Shown: positions 27,177 through 36,620 of the stretch, piece after piece
Position numbering within the stretch: the first letter of the stretch is position 1
How the letters are laid out: every line of letters begins with the position of its first letter
DNA from: Megasphaera stantonii
Lineage (GTDB): Bacteria > Bacillota > Negativicutes > Veillonellales > Megasphaeraceae
Length of the DNA: 64,000 nucleotides
Direction of reading: 5' to 3'
Assembly: GCF_003367905.1 (NCBI RefSeq)
Contig: NZ_CP029462.1
Span: 2,170,001 to 2,234,000, forward strand
Notes under the pieces: model-generated
What the model was told of the DNA's origin: nothing
Seen by the model: the letters and a program-made list of their open reading frames with translations, nothing else
The model's database searches: none
Translations under genes and position numbers: made by a program

Positions 27177-30100
27177 ATGGAATATGAAGAAAAGTTGATT
27201 GAGGGAAATTTTCCTTGTCAACAAGTGGGAGCGGAAACAAAAAGAGAACGCGATACGGGAACGGCACCCCCGACTCATCGTCTTCATGTGTGGTGGGCTC
27301 GCAGACCGTTGACTCCAAGCCGCGCCGCTATTTTGGGAAGTATTTTACCTGCCAGCACTGATACGGAAATGTTTTTGAAAGAATTGGGAATTAGAAAATA
27401 TCAATTACATCTTAACGGGACGACAGTAGATATACCAAAAGCATTTATTGAAGAAAATGGAAGTAGTCTTAAATGGTCTAGGGAGTTGGAACGAATTTTT
27501 ACTAACGACAACAAAATTCGTGGACAATTAAGTGAAGCTTTAGATTCACTTTTTTCTGTTAATCCAGAATTTCGACACGTTGAAGCTATTGAAAAATTGC
27601 AAGAAAGAGCTCAATGTATTGATATTTCAGAAATAGATAAATTGCAAACATTTAAAGCAATAGAAGTGGCAGCTGATCCGGCTTGGTTCAATGAAGTACT
27701 TAATATTTTTAGTGCTAGTGGTATTCGTTTGCCGAACTTATATGGATATGATAGAGCTTATACGAATTGTGCAATAAAGTATTACCCTAACTATACTGTA
27801 TTAGATCCGACGGCGGGGGGAGGTTCCATTCCCTTTGAGGCAATGCGATTAGGCTGTAAAGTTATTGCAAATGATTTAAATCCAGTGGCTACAGGTATTG
27901 AATATGCTAGTCTAAAATATCCGGTAGTTTTGAAAGCTGATTTAATTAGTGAACTGAAGTCATATAGTGAAAAAATGATTATGCGCGTTTCAGAAAAAAT
28001 GAAGGAATTTTTTCAAGTAATGCGTGAAGATTCAATTCATGATTTGTCATACTTATATTGTCGCGAAGTAACGTGTCCTCATTGTGGGGAACGGGCACCA
28101 TTATTAAATTCATTTGCTTTATCGAAGAAAAAAGATGGTTGGATGGTACTCCCCAAAATTGAAGGATTACCTGGTCATAAAACCGTTCGATGGATTCCAG
28201 TGCGTTTACAAAATGGAAAAGGCCCTCATGGAGAAAATCCTGAAGAGGGGACTGTAAAGAATGGTGTCGGGCGTTGTATTCATTGTGGACAAGCGATTGA
28301 AAGCGAAGAAATTAAACGTCAGGCTCGTGGTGAGTCTGAATACGGTACATGGGCAGATAAATTATACTGTGTTGTTGCTGTTAGAATACAACCTAAAAAA
28401 GATAAGCAAGGCAATATTATGCGTTACGCGTCAGGTGCGCATAAAGGCGAAATTCGCACGGAAAAAGTTACTTTTTTCCGTGAACCGACAGCTGATGATT
28501 TTGCAGCGCTGAAAAGAGCAGAGCAAGCCCTTAAAGATAACTGGAGTCATTGGGAAGACATGGATTTAATTCCTACTGAAAAGATACCGGAAGGTCATAA
28601 AACTGTTGAATTATTAAAAGTAGGGGTTACTCATTGGTGTGACATGTTTACGCCGCGGCAATTAGTAGGCCACGTAACTGCCATGGAAACCTTACATGAT
28701 ATGATGCCCGAGATTTGGAATCATGAAGGTACGGAAAAAGGAAACGCTATTATTCATTATTTGCAATATATGATTGATAAGTGCATAGATTATAATAGCA
28801 GACAGACTCGATGGATTACGCAACGAGGAAGTGTATCTGGAACTTTTAGTAGGCATGATTTTTCATTAAAATGGACGTTCGGTGAACTCATTTATACAGG
28901 ACCTAATTCGGGATTAGCTTGGGGAATGAATCAAGTAATAGATGCCTATGCAGGTATTTGCAAATTGCTGAAGGGAAGTCAGGCAAAACCGGCTACCATA
29001 TTGCATGGCTCTGCAGCTAATATGGCTGTACAAGATAGAAGTGTAGATATTATTTGTGTCGATCCGCCGTATTATAATAACGTGCAGTATGCTGAGTTAT
29101 CCGATTATTTTTATGTTTGGGAGAAACGAACATTTAGGGCCATATATCCAGAAGTATTTAATCGACGGCTAACGAATAAGCGCGATGAAGCCGTTGCGAA
29201 TCCGGTTCGCGATGGCTCGGCTGCCAATGCTAATATGGCTTATGAACAACGAATGAGTGAGATATTCGCTGAATGTCGGCGAGTATTAAAAGATAATGGC
29301 ATATTAACAATGATGTTTACTCACAAAACACAAGCCGCTTGGGAAACGTTGACGCGGGCGTTAATTGAAAATGGATGGATTATTTCTTCTTCTTTTCCTG
29401 TAGATTCTGAATTTGCAGCAGCTTTAAACCAAAAAGATTTAGCGGCAGCTGCTAGTTCTATATTTTTAGCTTGCCGAAAACGGATTATGACGGAACGTGA
29501 ACCGGCAGTTTGGAATGGCTTTGGCGGGACAGGAGTGCGGCAAGAAATTCGGCAAGCTGTAGCAAAAAGTTTGCAGCAATTTTCTGTATTGCATTTAAAT
29601 GCTGTTGATGAGATGGTGGCTAGTTATGGCAGTGCTTTAAAAGTATTGTCAGAAAATTGGCCGGTTATCGACGGAGATGATGAAGTTACTCCAATACAAG
29701 CCATGCGTGAAGCTAGTGCTGTCGTAGCTCAATATCAAATGACGCATATAACAAATGGTCAATTAACGGTCAATGATTTACATTCAGAAGCTGGAATTAC
29801 GTTGACTTTATTAGGCATTTATGGTACAGAATATTTCCCATATGATGACGCGTTGAGTTTATCTCGCTCCTTGAATATACGGCTAGAAACTCGAAGTGGC
29901 GGATATAGCAATGAAGAGGCTATGATCGGCATTAATGATGAACGCAGTGGCAGAAGACAAAGTGGCGATGATGAAGAAGGGTATTATGCACCATTAGTCA
30001 AAAAGGGAAGTAAATTGCGACTTGTATTGCCAGAAGAACGAAATCGGCGGCGGTTGGAAAATCCGCAGCAAGAATGGGATATTATGCAGGGAATGATATG

Positions 30101-30263
30101 CAAATATAGAGAAGGAGATGCGCCTGTTGCACGGGCATACATGCAAAAATATGCTGCTGGTAAAGAGGCAATTCTCTTAGCGATGTTGAAAGTATGGGCC
30201 GAAAATTGTGGCAAAGAAGCGTTGCGCAAAGAGGCACAGCGAATGATATTTGATTTGAAATAA
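27177..30263 (+). CDS. DUF1156-type DNA methyltransferase
   Basis: The 1028-residue protein has the DUF1156 start (RLHVWWARRPLTPSRAA), SAM-binding motif I DPTAGGGSIPFEA (about residue 210) with motif II IANDLNPVA, and catalytic motif IV DPPYYNNVQYAEL (about residue 629). DPPY-type amino-methyltransferases make N6-methyladenine or N4-methylcytosine. Two CxxC pairs (CPHCGERAP; CIHCGQAIE) in an insert between them probably bind zinc. It lies 10 bases after the small protein gene. It presumably marks host DNA so that the helicase/ATPase acts on unmodified DNA; that role is inferred from context. Confidence 0.9.
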   Translation: MEYEEKLIEGNFPCQQVGAETKRERDTGTAPPTHRLHVWWARRPLTPSRAAILGSILPASTDTEMFLKELGIRKYQLHLNGTTVDIPKAFIEENGSSLKWSRELERIFTNDNKIRGQLSEALDSLFSVNPEFRHVEAIEKLQERAQCIDISEIDKLQTFKAIEVAADPAWFNEVLNIFSASGIRLPNLYGYDRAYTNCAIKYYPNYTVLDPTAGGGSIPFEAMRLGCKVIANDLNPVATGIEYASLKYPVVLKADLISELKSYSEKMIMRVSEKMKEFFQVMREDSIHDLSYLYCREVTCPHCGERAPLLNSFALSKKKDGWMVLPKIEGLPGHKTVRWIPVRLQNGKGPHGENPEEGTVKNGVGRCIHCGQAIESEEIKRQARGESEYGTWADKLYCVVAVRIQPKKDKQGNIMRYASGAHKGEIRTEKVTFFREPTADDFAALKRAEQALKDNWSHWEDMDLIPTEKIPEGHKTVELLKVGVTHWCDMFTPRQLVGHVTAMETLHDMMPEIWNHEGTEKGNAIIHYLQYMIDKCIDYNSRQTRWITQRGSVSGTFSRHDFSLKWTFGELIYTGPNSGLAWGMNQVIDAYAGICKLLKGSQAKPATILHGSAANMAVQDRSVDIICVDPPYYNNVQYAELSDYFYVWEKRTFRAIYPEVFNRRLTNKRDEAVANPVRDGSAANANMAYEQRMSEIFAECRRVLKDNGILTMMFTHKTQAAWETLTRALIENGWIISSSFPVDSEFAAALNQKDLAAAASSIFLACRKRIMTEREPAVWNGFGGTGVRQEIRQAVAKSLQQFSVLHLNAVDEMVASYGSALKVLSENWPVIDGDDEVTPIQAMREASAVVAQYQMTHITNGQLTVNDLHSEAGITLTLLGIYGTEYFPYDDALSLSRSLNIRLETRSGGYSNEEAMIGINDERSGRRQSGDDEEGYYAPLVKKGSKLRLVLPEERNRRRLENPQQEWDIMQGMICKYREGDAPVARAYMQKYAAGKEAILLAMLKVWAENCGKEALRKEAQRMIFDLK

Positions 30264-30289
30264 CAGTGGCAGATTGTGAGGTTGGTGAC

Positions 30290-33200
30290 GTGGAAACTTT
30301 TAAAAACTATCAGTGGGAACTTACCTATAGTACGAGTCAAATAAGAGGTGGAAAGCCTGTTGATATCCTTCATGATTTTTATATTCCTGCGTTGCAGCGG
30401 GCAGTACAATATGACCGTATGGCAGGATACTTTCGTTCTACGTCACTAGCCGCAGCATCTGAAGGGTACACGGCCTTTTTACAGCATGGCGGGAAAATGA
30501 GGTTAATAGTGGGAGCAGATATGGCTGTTGAAGATGTACAGGCCATTTTAGCAGGAAGTCATGAACGAATGACTGTTTGGCTATTAGCTCAATTGGAACA
30601 TGTTGAACAATGGCCGGAAGAGGTAGTAAATGGCGTTTCTCTGTTAGCACGAATGGTAGCGGAAGAGCGACTAGAAGTACGAGTTGCATTTCGTAAAAAC
30701 AGTAAAACCGGAGAAGCTATTTCTGTTGATTCTACAGAAGATGGATATGTACATGAAAAATGGTTTATTATGAAGGATGCAGAAGGGAATCGGCTTCGCG
30801 GTTCTGGCTCGTTGAATGAATCTAGGACGGCACTGGTGCTAAATGCGGAAAATATCGACGTTAATTGTGACTGGGAAGGAAATAGGGAACGGCAGCGCGT
30901 TGATATGTCTGCCGATGAGTTCGAGTTGCTATGGCATAATCGTAATCCCCATATGGTTGTTATACCTCTTCCACAAGCTGTTAAAAAACGATTGGTAAAA
31001 TTACGCACGTTACGGAGTAAACCAACAGAAATTGATGGGACTGTCCTTTCTGTATCGCAAGATCGTTTTCAAGATGCCATTCCAGAACCTACCGTAGAAG
31101 AACTCCTTCGTTTTGCTGTATTACATAACGCTCCCAAAATGCCGGGAGGAATCTATATTGGCATGTATTCAGCACCGGTCAAACCGTGGCCTCATCAGGA
31201 AATGGTAAGCCGGCGTTTAATAGAAAGCTGGCCGTATTCGTATTTACTGTGTGATGAAGTTGGGTTAGGAAAAACAATTGAAGCGGCTTTAGCAATCCGA
31301 AGTCTAGTATTATCTGGTAGAGTAAAAAATGTATTAATTGCTGCTCCAGCCAGTTTAACAGAACAATGGCAACGTGAACTTTCTGAAAAAGCCATGTTGC
31401 GTTTTGCCCGTAGCTTATCTAAACCCACTGGTGGTATTATGCATCAGTATTTGCAGCCTGAAGAAGAGATACTAGATGATACTTTGTATAGTCCCCAGTT
31501 GAATATTGTATCTACTGGATTGCTCAGTAGAAAAGAACGGCAGGAAATGCTTGAGAGAGCGAATGGATGGGACATTACGTTGATTGATGAGGCTCATTAT
31601 GCACGTCGTTCCAATCCTCAAAAAGGATATACTGAAGAACCTAAATATGGTCATTTATATACATGTATTGATAGTCTCCTCCATAAAAAAACGAAAAGTC
31701 TCTGGATGGCAACGGCGACGCCAATGCAAATTGATACTATCGAAGTATATGATTTATTGAAACTTACTGGCCGTGTCGGTCCCTTTCAATATGATCCATA
31801 TTTAACAGAAACGTATTTTGAGCTTTTAGGGAAACTAATACAGAAGAAATTTGATACATCGAATTTAACTAATGAAGAATGGCGTATATTAGGGCGAAGT
31901 TTTGATGAACTGAAAAGTAGCGATCCTTATTTAATGAACATATTAGAAAAAACAGTTATCGATTCACGTAATAAGCGTCCTTTAGAAAGTTTGGCATATA
32001 ATGGCCTACGTTTATCAAGCGACAGAAACTTTTTAGTAAAGCCATTTTTTTCTGCTTCACCATTATCCCGTGTCATGATGCGTCATACTAGAAAGTTATT
32101 AGAAGAATACAAAAAACATGGTCAGTTGACTAGTAATTTAGCAAGGCGACGTATATTACCGTTGGCAAGCATTGAATTTTCCCTTAAAGAACAGGAATTT
32201 TACGATGCTTTAGAAAAGTATTGTGCCGGATTGTCGCAACAAATACGTAAAAATAATTCCAAATCAGGACAAATGATGATATTTTTATTAAATTTCTTGC
32301 AGTTACGCTTTGCATCGAGTTTATATGCGATTCAAAAAACACTGGAAAGACGGCTAAAGCGTGTAAGAGATTCGTTGCAAGTTGAAGGAAAAACATTTAT
32401 CTCGCAAGATGAATTGGATGATTATTTAGCAGATATAGAAACGGATGAAGATACAAGTGAAAATGACTTTGCGGATATTACTATCGACATGTTATTAAAA
32501 GATCGTTCTAAAGCAGATTTAGAATGGGAAAAAGGATGCTTATGTAATATGTTGACACAGCTACAGTCTATATCTGAAACGCCTTCAAAAATAGAGCGGT
32601 TATTGCAAATTTTAGAAGGTCGGCGTATTGTTGGTTCCCATAATCGCATGTTGCAGACTGTAATTTTCACAAGGTTTTTTGATAGTCTTTCCAGCATAAA
32701 ACAATATTTGGATACTCGTGCTCCTGGTCTTCATGTAGGTGTCTTTTCAGGTATGGAAACATGTTATTTTGATGAAGATAAAAATGCCTATGTAAGAGTA
32801 ACTCGAGAAGCCATTAAGCATTTATTCTTGAAGGGATACATTGATGTATTATTGTGTACAGATGCTGCGGCTGAAGGATTAAATTTGCAAACAGCAGATT
32901 TATTGATTAATTTTGATTTAGGCTGGAATCCCATGAAAATTGAGCAACGGATTGGCCGAATTGATCGTATTGGACAAACACATGATGTAGTAAAAGTGTT
33001 AAATATGTGCTACTTGGGAAGTACGGAAGAAATTGTTTATGGCCGGCTAACTGAAAGATTACATGAAGCCAATAGTGTTGTTGGAACACAACAAATATCA
33101 ATGCTACCAATTGAACCTAATGAATTCAGGCAATTGCAAAATCATTCGCTTACGTTGGAAGAATTGACAAAGCGAGCTAAAAAACGTCTTAAAGAAAAGC

Positions 33201-34123
33201 AAGAAGCAACTGCTAAGATGGAACTTTCTGCGACACAGCAATATGAAATTTATGAAAAAGAACATCAATTTATGATGCAGAAGCATTTTCCTGCTACACT
33301 ATCTGATTTATGGGATGCACTTATAAAATCGTGTTATTTAAAAAGTTTAGGTGCCCATGTAGAAGATGAAGAGAAGTATGAGTTTTATATTCCTGCTACA
33401 GATCAATGGTGTGAAGTACGAGGTACTATGCAACGAGATCATATGAGTTCTGAATTGCCCTTTCTTACTTGGGGAAATTCGACGATAGATAAACTCTTAT
33501 GTTTTATGACGAAAAAGCTTCAAAACTATATTAGATATGTGCAAAAAATTGTAATTCCTATTGACACTTGGAGTATAGTAGGATATGTTGTTTCTACGAC
33601 AAATGGGGCAAGGTTAATCACTTCATATGGTGAGCTTGCTGACATAACAGTAGCTGATGAGCCATTGAGTGAGGAAGATATAAAAAAGGCAACAGAAGAG
33701 CTGCAAAAGATAGCTGAAGATGAAACTCGGCTATATCAAAGGTATGAACGCATACAACAGACGAATAAAGAGCTAGCCGTATTGCAAAGAGAATTAGTCA
33801 GAAATGTGGCAATAGGAATTCTTCAAAAAAAGAGAAAAGAACATGTAGAGAATTTCCAAGATGCGATAAAAGAATTAGAGGAAAATTATCGTAAGCCATA
33901 TATTATAGATTTGCCAGATACATTTAACTATAAAGAAGGACAATCCTTATTTCAAATTAACACGCAAAATAAAAAATCTAATATTGTAGCTACGCCGGTG
34001 CTAACGAGTTCAGCGATTTGGTTATGCCATCGTATTTCAGCAGCTTTACAGAAACATATCAAAAAAAAGGATCAGACATGTGAAAATATTATTTCGCGAT
34101 TAGAGAGGTTAGGAAAGGAATAA
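30290..34123 (+). CDS. PLD-domain SNF2-family helicase of the defence operon
   Basis: Reading from GTG 30290 (GAGG eight bases ahead; an upstream in-frame GTG at 30266 has no ribosome site) gives 1277 residues. The N-terminal quarter is phospholipase D-like, with HEKW near residue 155 followed by GSGSLNESRTAL. The SF2/SNF2 motor then shows DEVGLGKTIEAALA (about 323), LIDEAHYARR, ATATPMQ and, in the second lobe, AAAEGLNLQTADLLINFDLG and QRIGRIDRIGQ. The C-terminus is coiled-coil-rich. A nuclease-helicase of this form is the likely effector against unmodified foreign DNA. Last gene of the operon, with no terminator visible. Confidence 0.9.
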   Translation: METFKNYQWELTYSTSQIRGGKPVDILHDFYIPALQRAVQYDRMAGYFRSTSLAAASEGYTAFLQHGGKMRLIVGADMAVEDVQAILAGSHERMTVWLLAQLEHVEQWPEEVVNGVSLLARMVAEERLEVRVAFRKNSKTGEAISVDSTEDGYVHEKWFIMKDAEGNRLRGSGSLNESRTALVLNAENIDVNCDWEGNRERQRVDMSADEFELLWHNRNPHMVVIPLPQAVKKRLVKLRTLRSKPTEIDGTVLSVSQDRFQDAIPEPTVEELLRFAVLHNAPKMPGGIYIGMYSAPVKPWPHQEMVSRRLIESWPYSYLLCDEVGLGKTIEAALAIRSLVLSGRVKNVLIAAPASLTEQWQRELSEKAMLRFARSLSKPTGGIMHQYLQPEEEILDDTLYSPQLNIVSTGLLSRKERQEMLERANGWDITLIDEAHYARRSNPQKGYTEEPKYGHLYTCIDSLLHKKTKSLWMATATPMQIDTIEVYDLLKLTGRVGPFQYDPYLTETYFELLGKLIQKKFDTSNLTNEEWRILGRSFDELKSSDPYLMNILEKTVIDSRNKRPLESLAYNGLRLSSDRNFLVKPFFSASPLSRVMMRHTRKLLEEYKKHGQLTSNLARRRILPLASIEFSLKEQEFYDALEKYCAGLSQQIRKNNSKSGQMMIFLLNFLQLRFASSLYAIQKTLERRLKRVRDSLQVEGKTFISQDELDDYLADIETDEDTSENDFADITIDMLLKDRSKADLEWEKGCLCNMLTQLQSISETPSKIERLLQILEGRRIVGSHNRMLQTVIFTRFFDSLSSIKQYLDTRAPGLHVGVFSGMETCYFDEDKNAYVRVTREAIKHLFLKGYIDVLLCTDAAAEGLNLQTADLLINFDLGWNPMKIEQRIGRIDRIGQTHDVVKVLNMCYLGSTEEIVYGRLTERLHEANSVVGTQQISMLPIEPNEFRQLQNHSLTLEELTKRAKKRLKEKQEATAKMELSATQQYEIYEKEHQFMMQKHFPATLSDLWDALIKSCYLKSLGAHVEDEEKYEFYIPATDQWCEVRGTMQRDHMSSELPFLTWGNSTIDKLLCFMTKKLQNYIRYVQKIVIPIDTWSIVGYVVSTTNGARLITSYGELADITVADEPLSEEDIKKATEELQKIAEDETRLYQRYERIQQTNKELAVLQRELVRNVAIGILQKKRKEHVENFQDAIKELEENYRKPYIIDLPDTFNYKEGQSLFQINTQNKKSNIVATPVLTSSAIWLCHRISAALQKHIKKKDQTCENIISRLERLGKE

Positions 34124-34774
34124 AAATAAGCTGGATGGCGACAGCAACTTATAGTTAAATAATGATCGGATAAAGAATGGCACACTGGAAACGAAGCTAT
34201 GGAGATTATTTGATTTATGAGAAATGAAGTTCCCCTTGAAATCATGCGAGATGACGTTGCGTTGCCTCGCATGACTACTTTTTCAGGTAAATAATGGAGA
34301 GAGGGGGTATAAACGATAGTTGAACAAGAAATTGGTAAGTAATGGTAAGTTTGAATGTTTTGCATATATAATTTAATCGGCTGAAGTAGCCAAAACTATC
34401 TAAAATATCAGAATAATTGTATTGTAATGGAGAGCATAGCAATTGGGAAGCCCATTTTGGGCTGAATTATAAATTGGTAAGCGATGGTAAGTAGTGGTAA
34501 GTAAATGGCAAGTTAGAACATTTCAAATTATAGATTTGATAGGTATCATTAATATAGGATTTACATGGAGAATGATATAGTAGTATCCTTATGATAAGGC
34601 AAAATTTTAATTTGGCAAATTAATCATTTGCTTTGATAAATTACTAGGTAATACGTCTTTTGGTTTGTAGCATGTAATATGTAAAAATGGCGACAGAGTG
34701 TTTCAGAAAATTGTCCATCATTTTGTTAGATCAAAAAAATCCCATAAGGGAAAATTTTTCACGGAGAGTATGGC
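34124..34774. other. 650-base AT-rich gap with repeats
   Basis: Between the helicase gene and the AlbA-type pseudogene no gene is supportable. It holds a small hairpin (AGCCCATTTTGGGCT near 34450) and two clusters of a TGGTAAGTA-like repeat (annotated separately). Confidence 0.6.
34332..34514 (+). repeat. Iteron-like direct repeats TGGTAAGTA
   Basis: Two clusters: two units at 34332-34350 (ATTGGTAAGTA, ATGGTAAGT) and four units at 34474-34514 (TGGTAAGCGA, TGGTAAGTAG, TGGTAAGTAA, TGGCAAGTTA) spaced 10-11 bases, one helical turn. Such phasing suits a protein-binding array (replication initiator, excisionase or regulator). Confidence 0.5.
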
Positions 34775-36235
34775 ATGGTAAAATCTAAAATAAACCCTAT
34801 ATTGACACTGGATTATATGGTTCGTGAACCTGAAAATAAATATTTTGATCGAAAATCGGCTAAAATAAAACCGTCAGACTTAGCTCCGTTGATTTCTGCT
34901 TTTGCTAATGCGGAAGGTGGAACTATTGTCATTGGCATAAATGATAAGATATTGGAAATTGAAGGCGTTTTAGCGGCAGGGGCGGATCGTTTAAATGATT
35001 TTATTAACGCGGCTAAAGATTACTGTAAACCGATGCCTAAAAATGAATATGAATACTTGGACGTAGTGAATGGAAAGGGATTGCAAGATAAATTACTTCT
35101 TATCCATATTTTTCCTCCTCAAGAGCAAATTATTCAAACTCGCAAGGATGAAACTTGGTTACGCATTGGAGATCGGACAAAAGAAGTTGAAGGTTTGGAT
35201 TTACGGAATTTGGAATACAGTAAAACACGCGAAGATTTGAAGATGAATGTATGATGGATGCTACTGTCAATGACTTGGATCAAGGGCTTTTGACACAATA
35301 TAAGCATATTCTAAATGCTGAGCATTTGCCGATGGAACAAGTATTAAAAGCTCGCGGCTTGATGAAAACAGTTGAAGGACAAGATAAACTGACGAATGCA
35401 GCCGTTTTGTTATTTGCGGAAAATATCATGCAGTTTTATCCTAATTGTCGTGTTCGGTTTGTACGCTATGAAGGGAATACGGCTAAAGCAGGGACGCAAA
35501 TTAACATCGTGAAAGATAAAAGTATGGATCACTGTATTTTGAAGTTGGTTGATATTGCGAAGGAATATATTGCGACGCAGCTACAGGAATTTACAGCCCT
35601 TGATACGAAAACAGGAACCTTTAAAATCGTACCTGAATATCCTGAATTTGCCTGGCTTGAAGGCATTGTCAATGCTATCGTTCATCGCGAATATGCCTTA
35701 GCTGGCGATTATATTTTAGTATCTATGTATGATGACCGCTTGGAAATCAAGAGTCCGGGAAGGTTGCCAAATATCGTTACAGTAGAAAATATTAGGCATA
35801 CAAGATATGCTCTAAATCCTAAAATATCACGAGTTTTAACGGAATTTGGCTATGTTCGGGAGCTGAATGAAGGTGTCAAACGTATTTATAGCGATATGGA
35901 AGCGTTTTTCTTAGATGACCCGAAATATTCAGAACCGGGACAGCAGGCAGTCAAGCTGACACTAAAAAATAATATTGTAATGCGGAAAATTCGGCAAAAA
36001 GAGCAGGCCATAGGAAATATAGGTAATGATATATGGGAACAGTTAGATGATTTAGAGCGAGAAATATTAGTTTATATGGGAAGCAGAAGAGCAGTTAGCC
36101 GGAAGGAGCTAGAAGAGCAGACAAAAAAAAAGCCGTGGAACGATTCTAAAAAGGCTGAAGCATTTAAGCGATTTGGGGATCATTAAACAAAATGGCCGGC
36201 TCAGAGACCCACAACATTCGTATTCCTTAACGTAG
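34775..36235 (+). pseudogene. Schlafen/AlbA_2-type ATP-binding protein, split by two frameshifts
   Basis: The first piece (34775-35254) has the AlbA_2 domain (FDRKSAKIKPSDLAPLISAF, GGTIVIGIND). The second (35251-36186) has the RecG-like C-terminal HATPase region (NAIVHREYALAGDYILVSMY, LNPKISRVLTEFGYVRELNE). An intact relative would be one protein of about 480 residues. The frames join if one A is restored in the AAAA run near 35223. A surplus T in a TTT run near 36165 truncates the winged-helix end, which is legible in another frame (LGIIKQNGRLRDPQHSYSLT) up to TAG 36233-36235. Such proteins act as regulators or in phage defence; this copy is probably dead. Confidence 0.8.
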
Positions 36236-36495
36236 ACAAAAATAATAGTGAATTAGTAATGTAAGAAAGAAAACAGGGACAATTTTTATTAGTAATACTT
36301 GCGTTATAAATATAATATTGAATAGATATTTATCCATGTACTTGAAAATACTTTTTTAGATTACCTGAAGTGGGTAGGTGTACTAAAAATGTACCATTAT
36401 ATGATGAAACCAGTAGAAAAAGATATATTTTTACGAAAAGAATGTAGGAAAAAAGCGCATGGTCAAGCTATTTGAATTTGACGAAATAAAGAAAA

Positions 36496-36512
36496 GATAG
36501 GGTGGGAATAAT
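36496..36512 (+). repeat. Candidate attR of the guaA island
   Basis: GATAGGGTGGGAATAAT copies the guaA 3' end at 21553-21569 with 15 of 17 matches. A terminator hairpin starts 20 bases downstream, where the original guaA terminator would be expected. Confidence 0.7.
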
Positions 36513-36531
36513 GCGATAATAGATATACAGC

Positions 36532-36568
36532 CAGCAGACCGTGTATTTGCGCGGTTTGCTGTTTTTTT
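36532..36568 (+). terminator. Terminator, probably the ancestral guaA terminator
   Basis: The stem CAGCAGACCG / CGGTTTGCTG (one G-T pair) with a 10-base loop is followed by seven T. It does not serve any gene directly upstream now, but it lies at the right distance from the attR copy of the guaA stop. Confidence 0.8.
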
Positions 36569-36620
36569 GTTTTTGCATATATCAGTTGGCTCATGTCTAT
36601 GTATGTATCATGCATCGGCA

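Noticed and set aside
23335-34123. BREX or DISARM system
   Set aside because: PglZ, BrxL and BrxA/B (BREX) and the DrmA/DrmB pair (DISARM) are missing; the DUF499-DUF1156-helicase set is a different type.
34332-34514. CRISPR array
   Set aside because: Units are only 9-10 bases with no spacers, and no cas genes lie nearby; an iteron-like array fits better.
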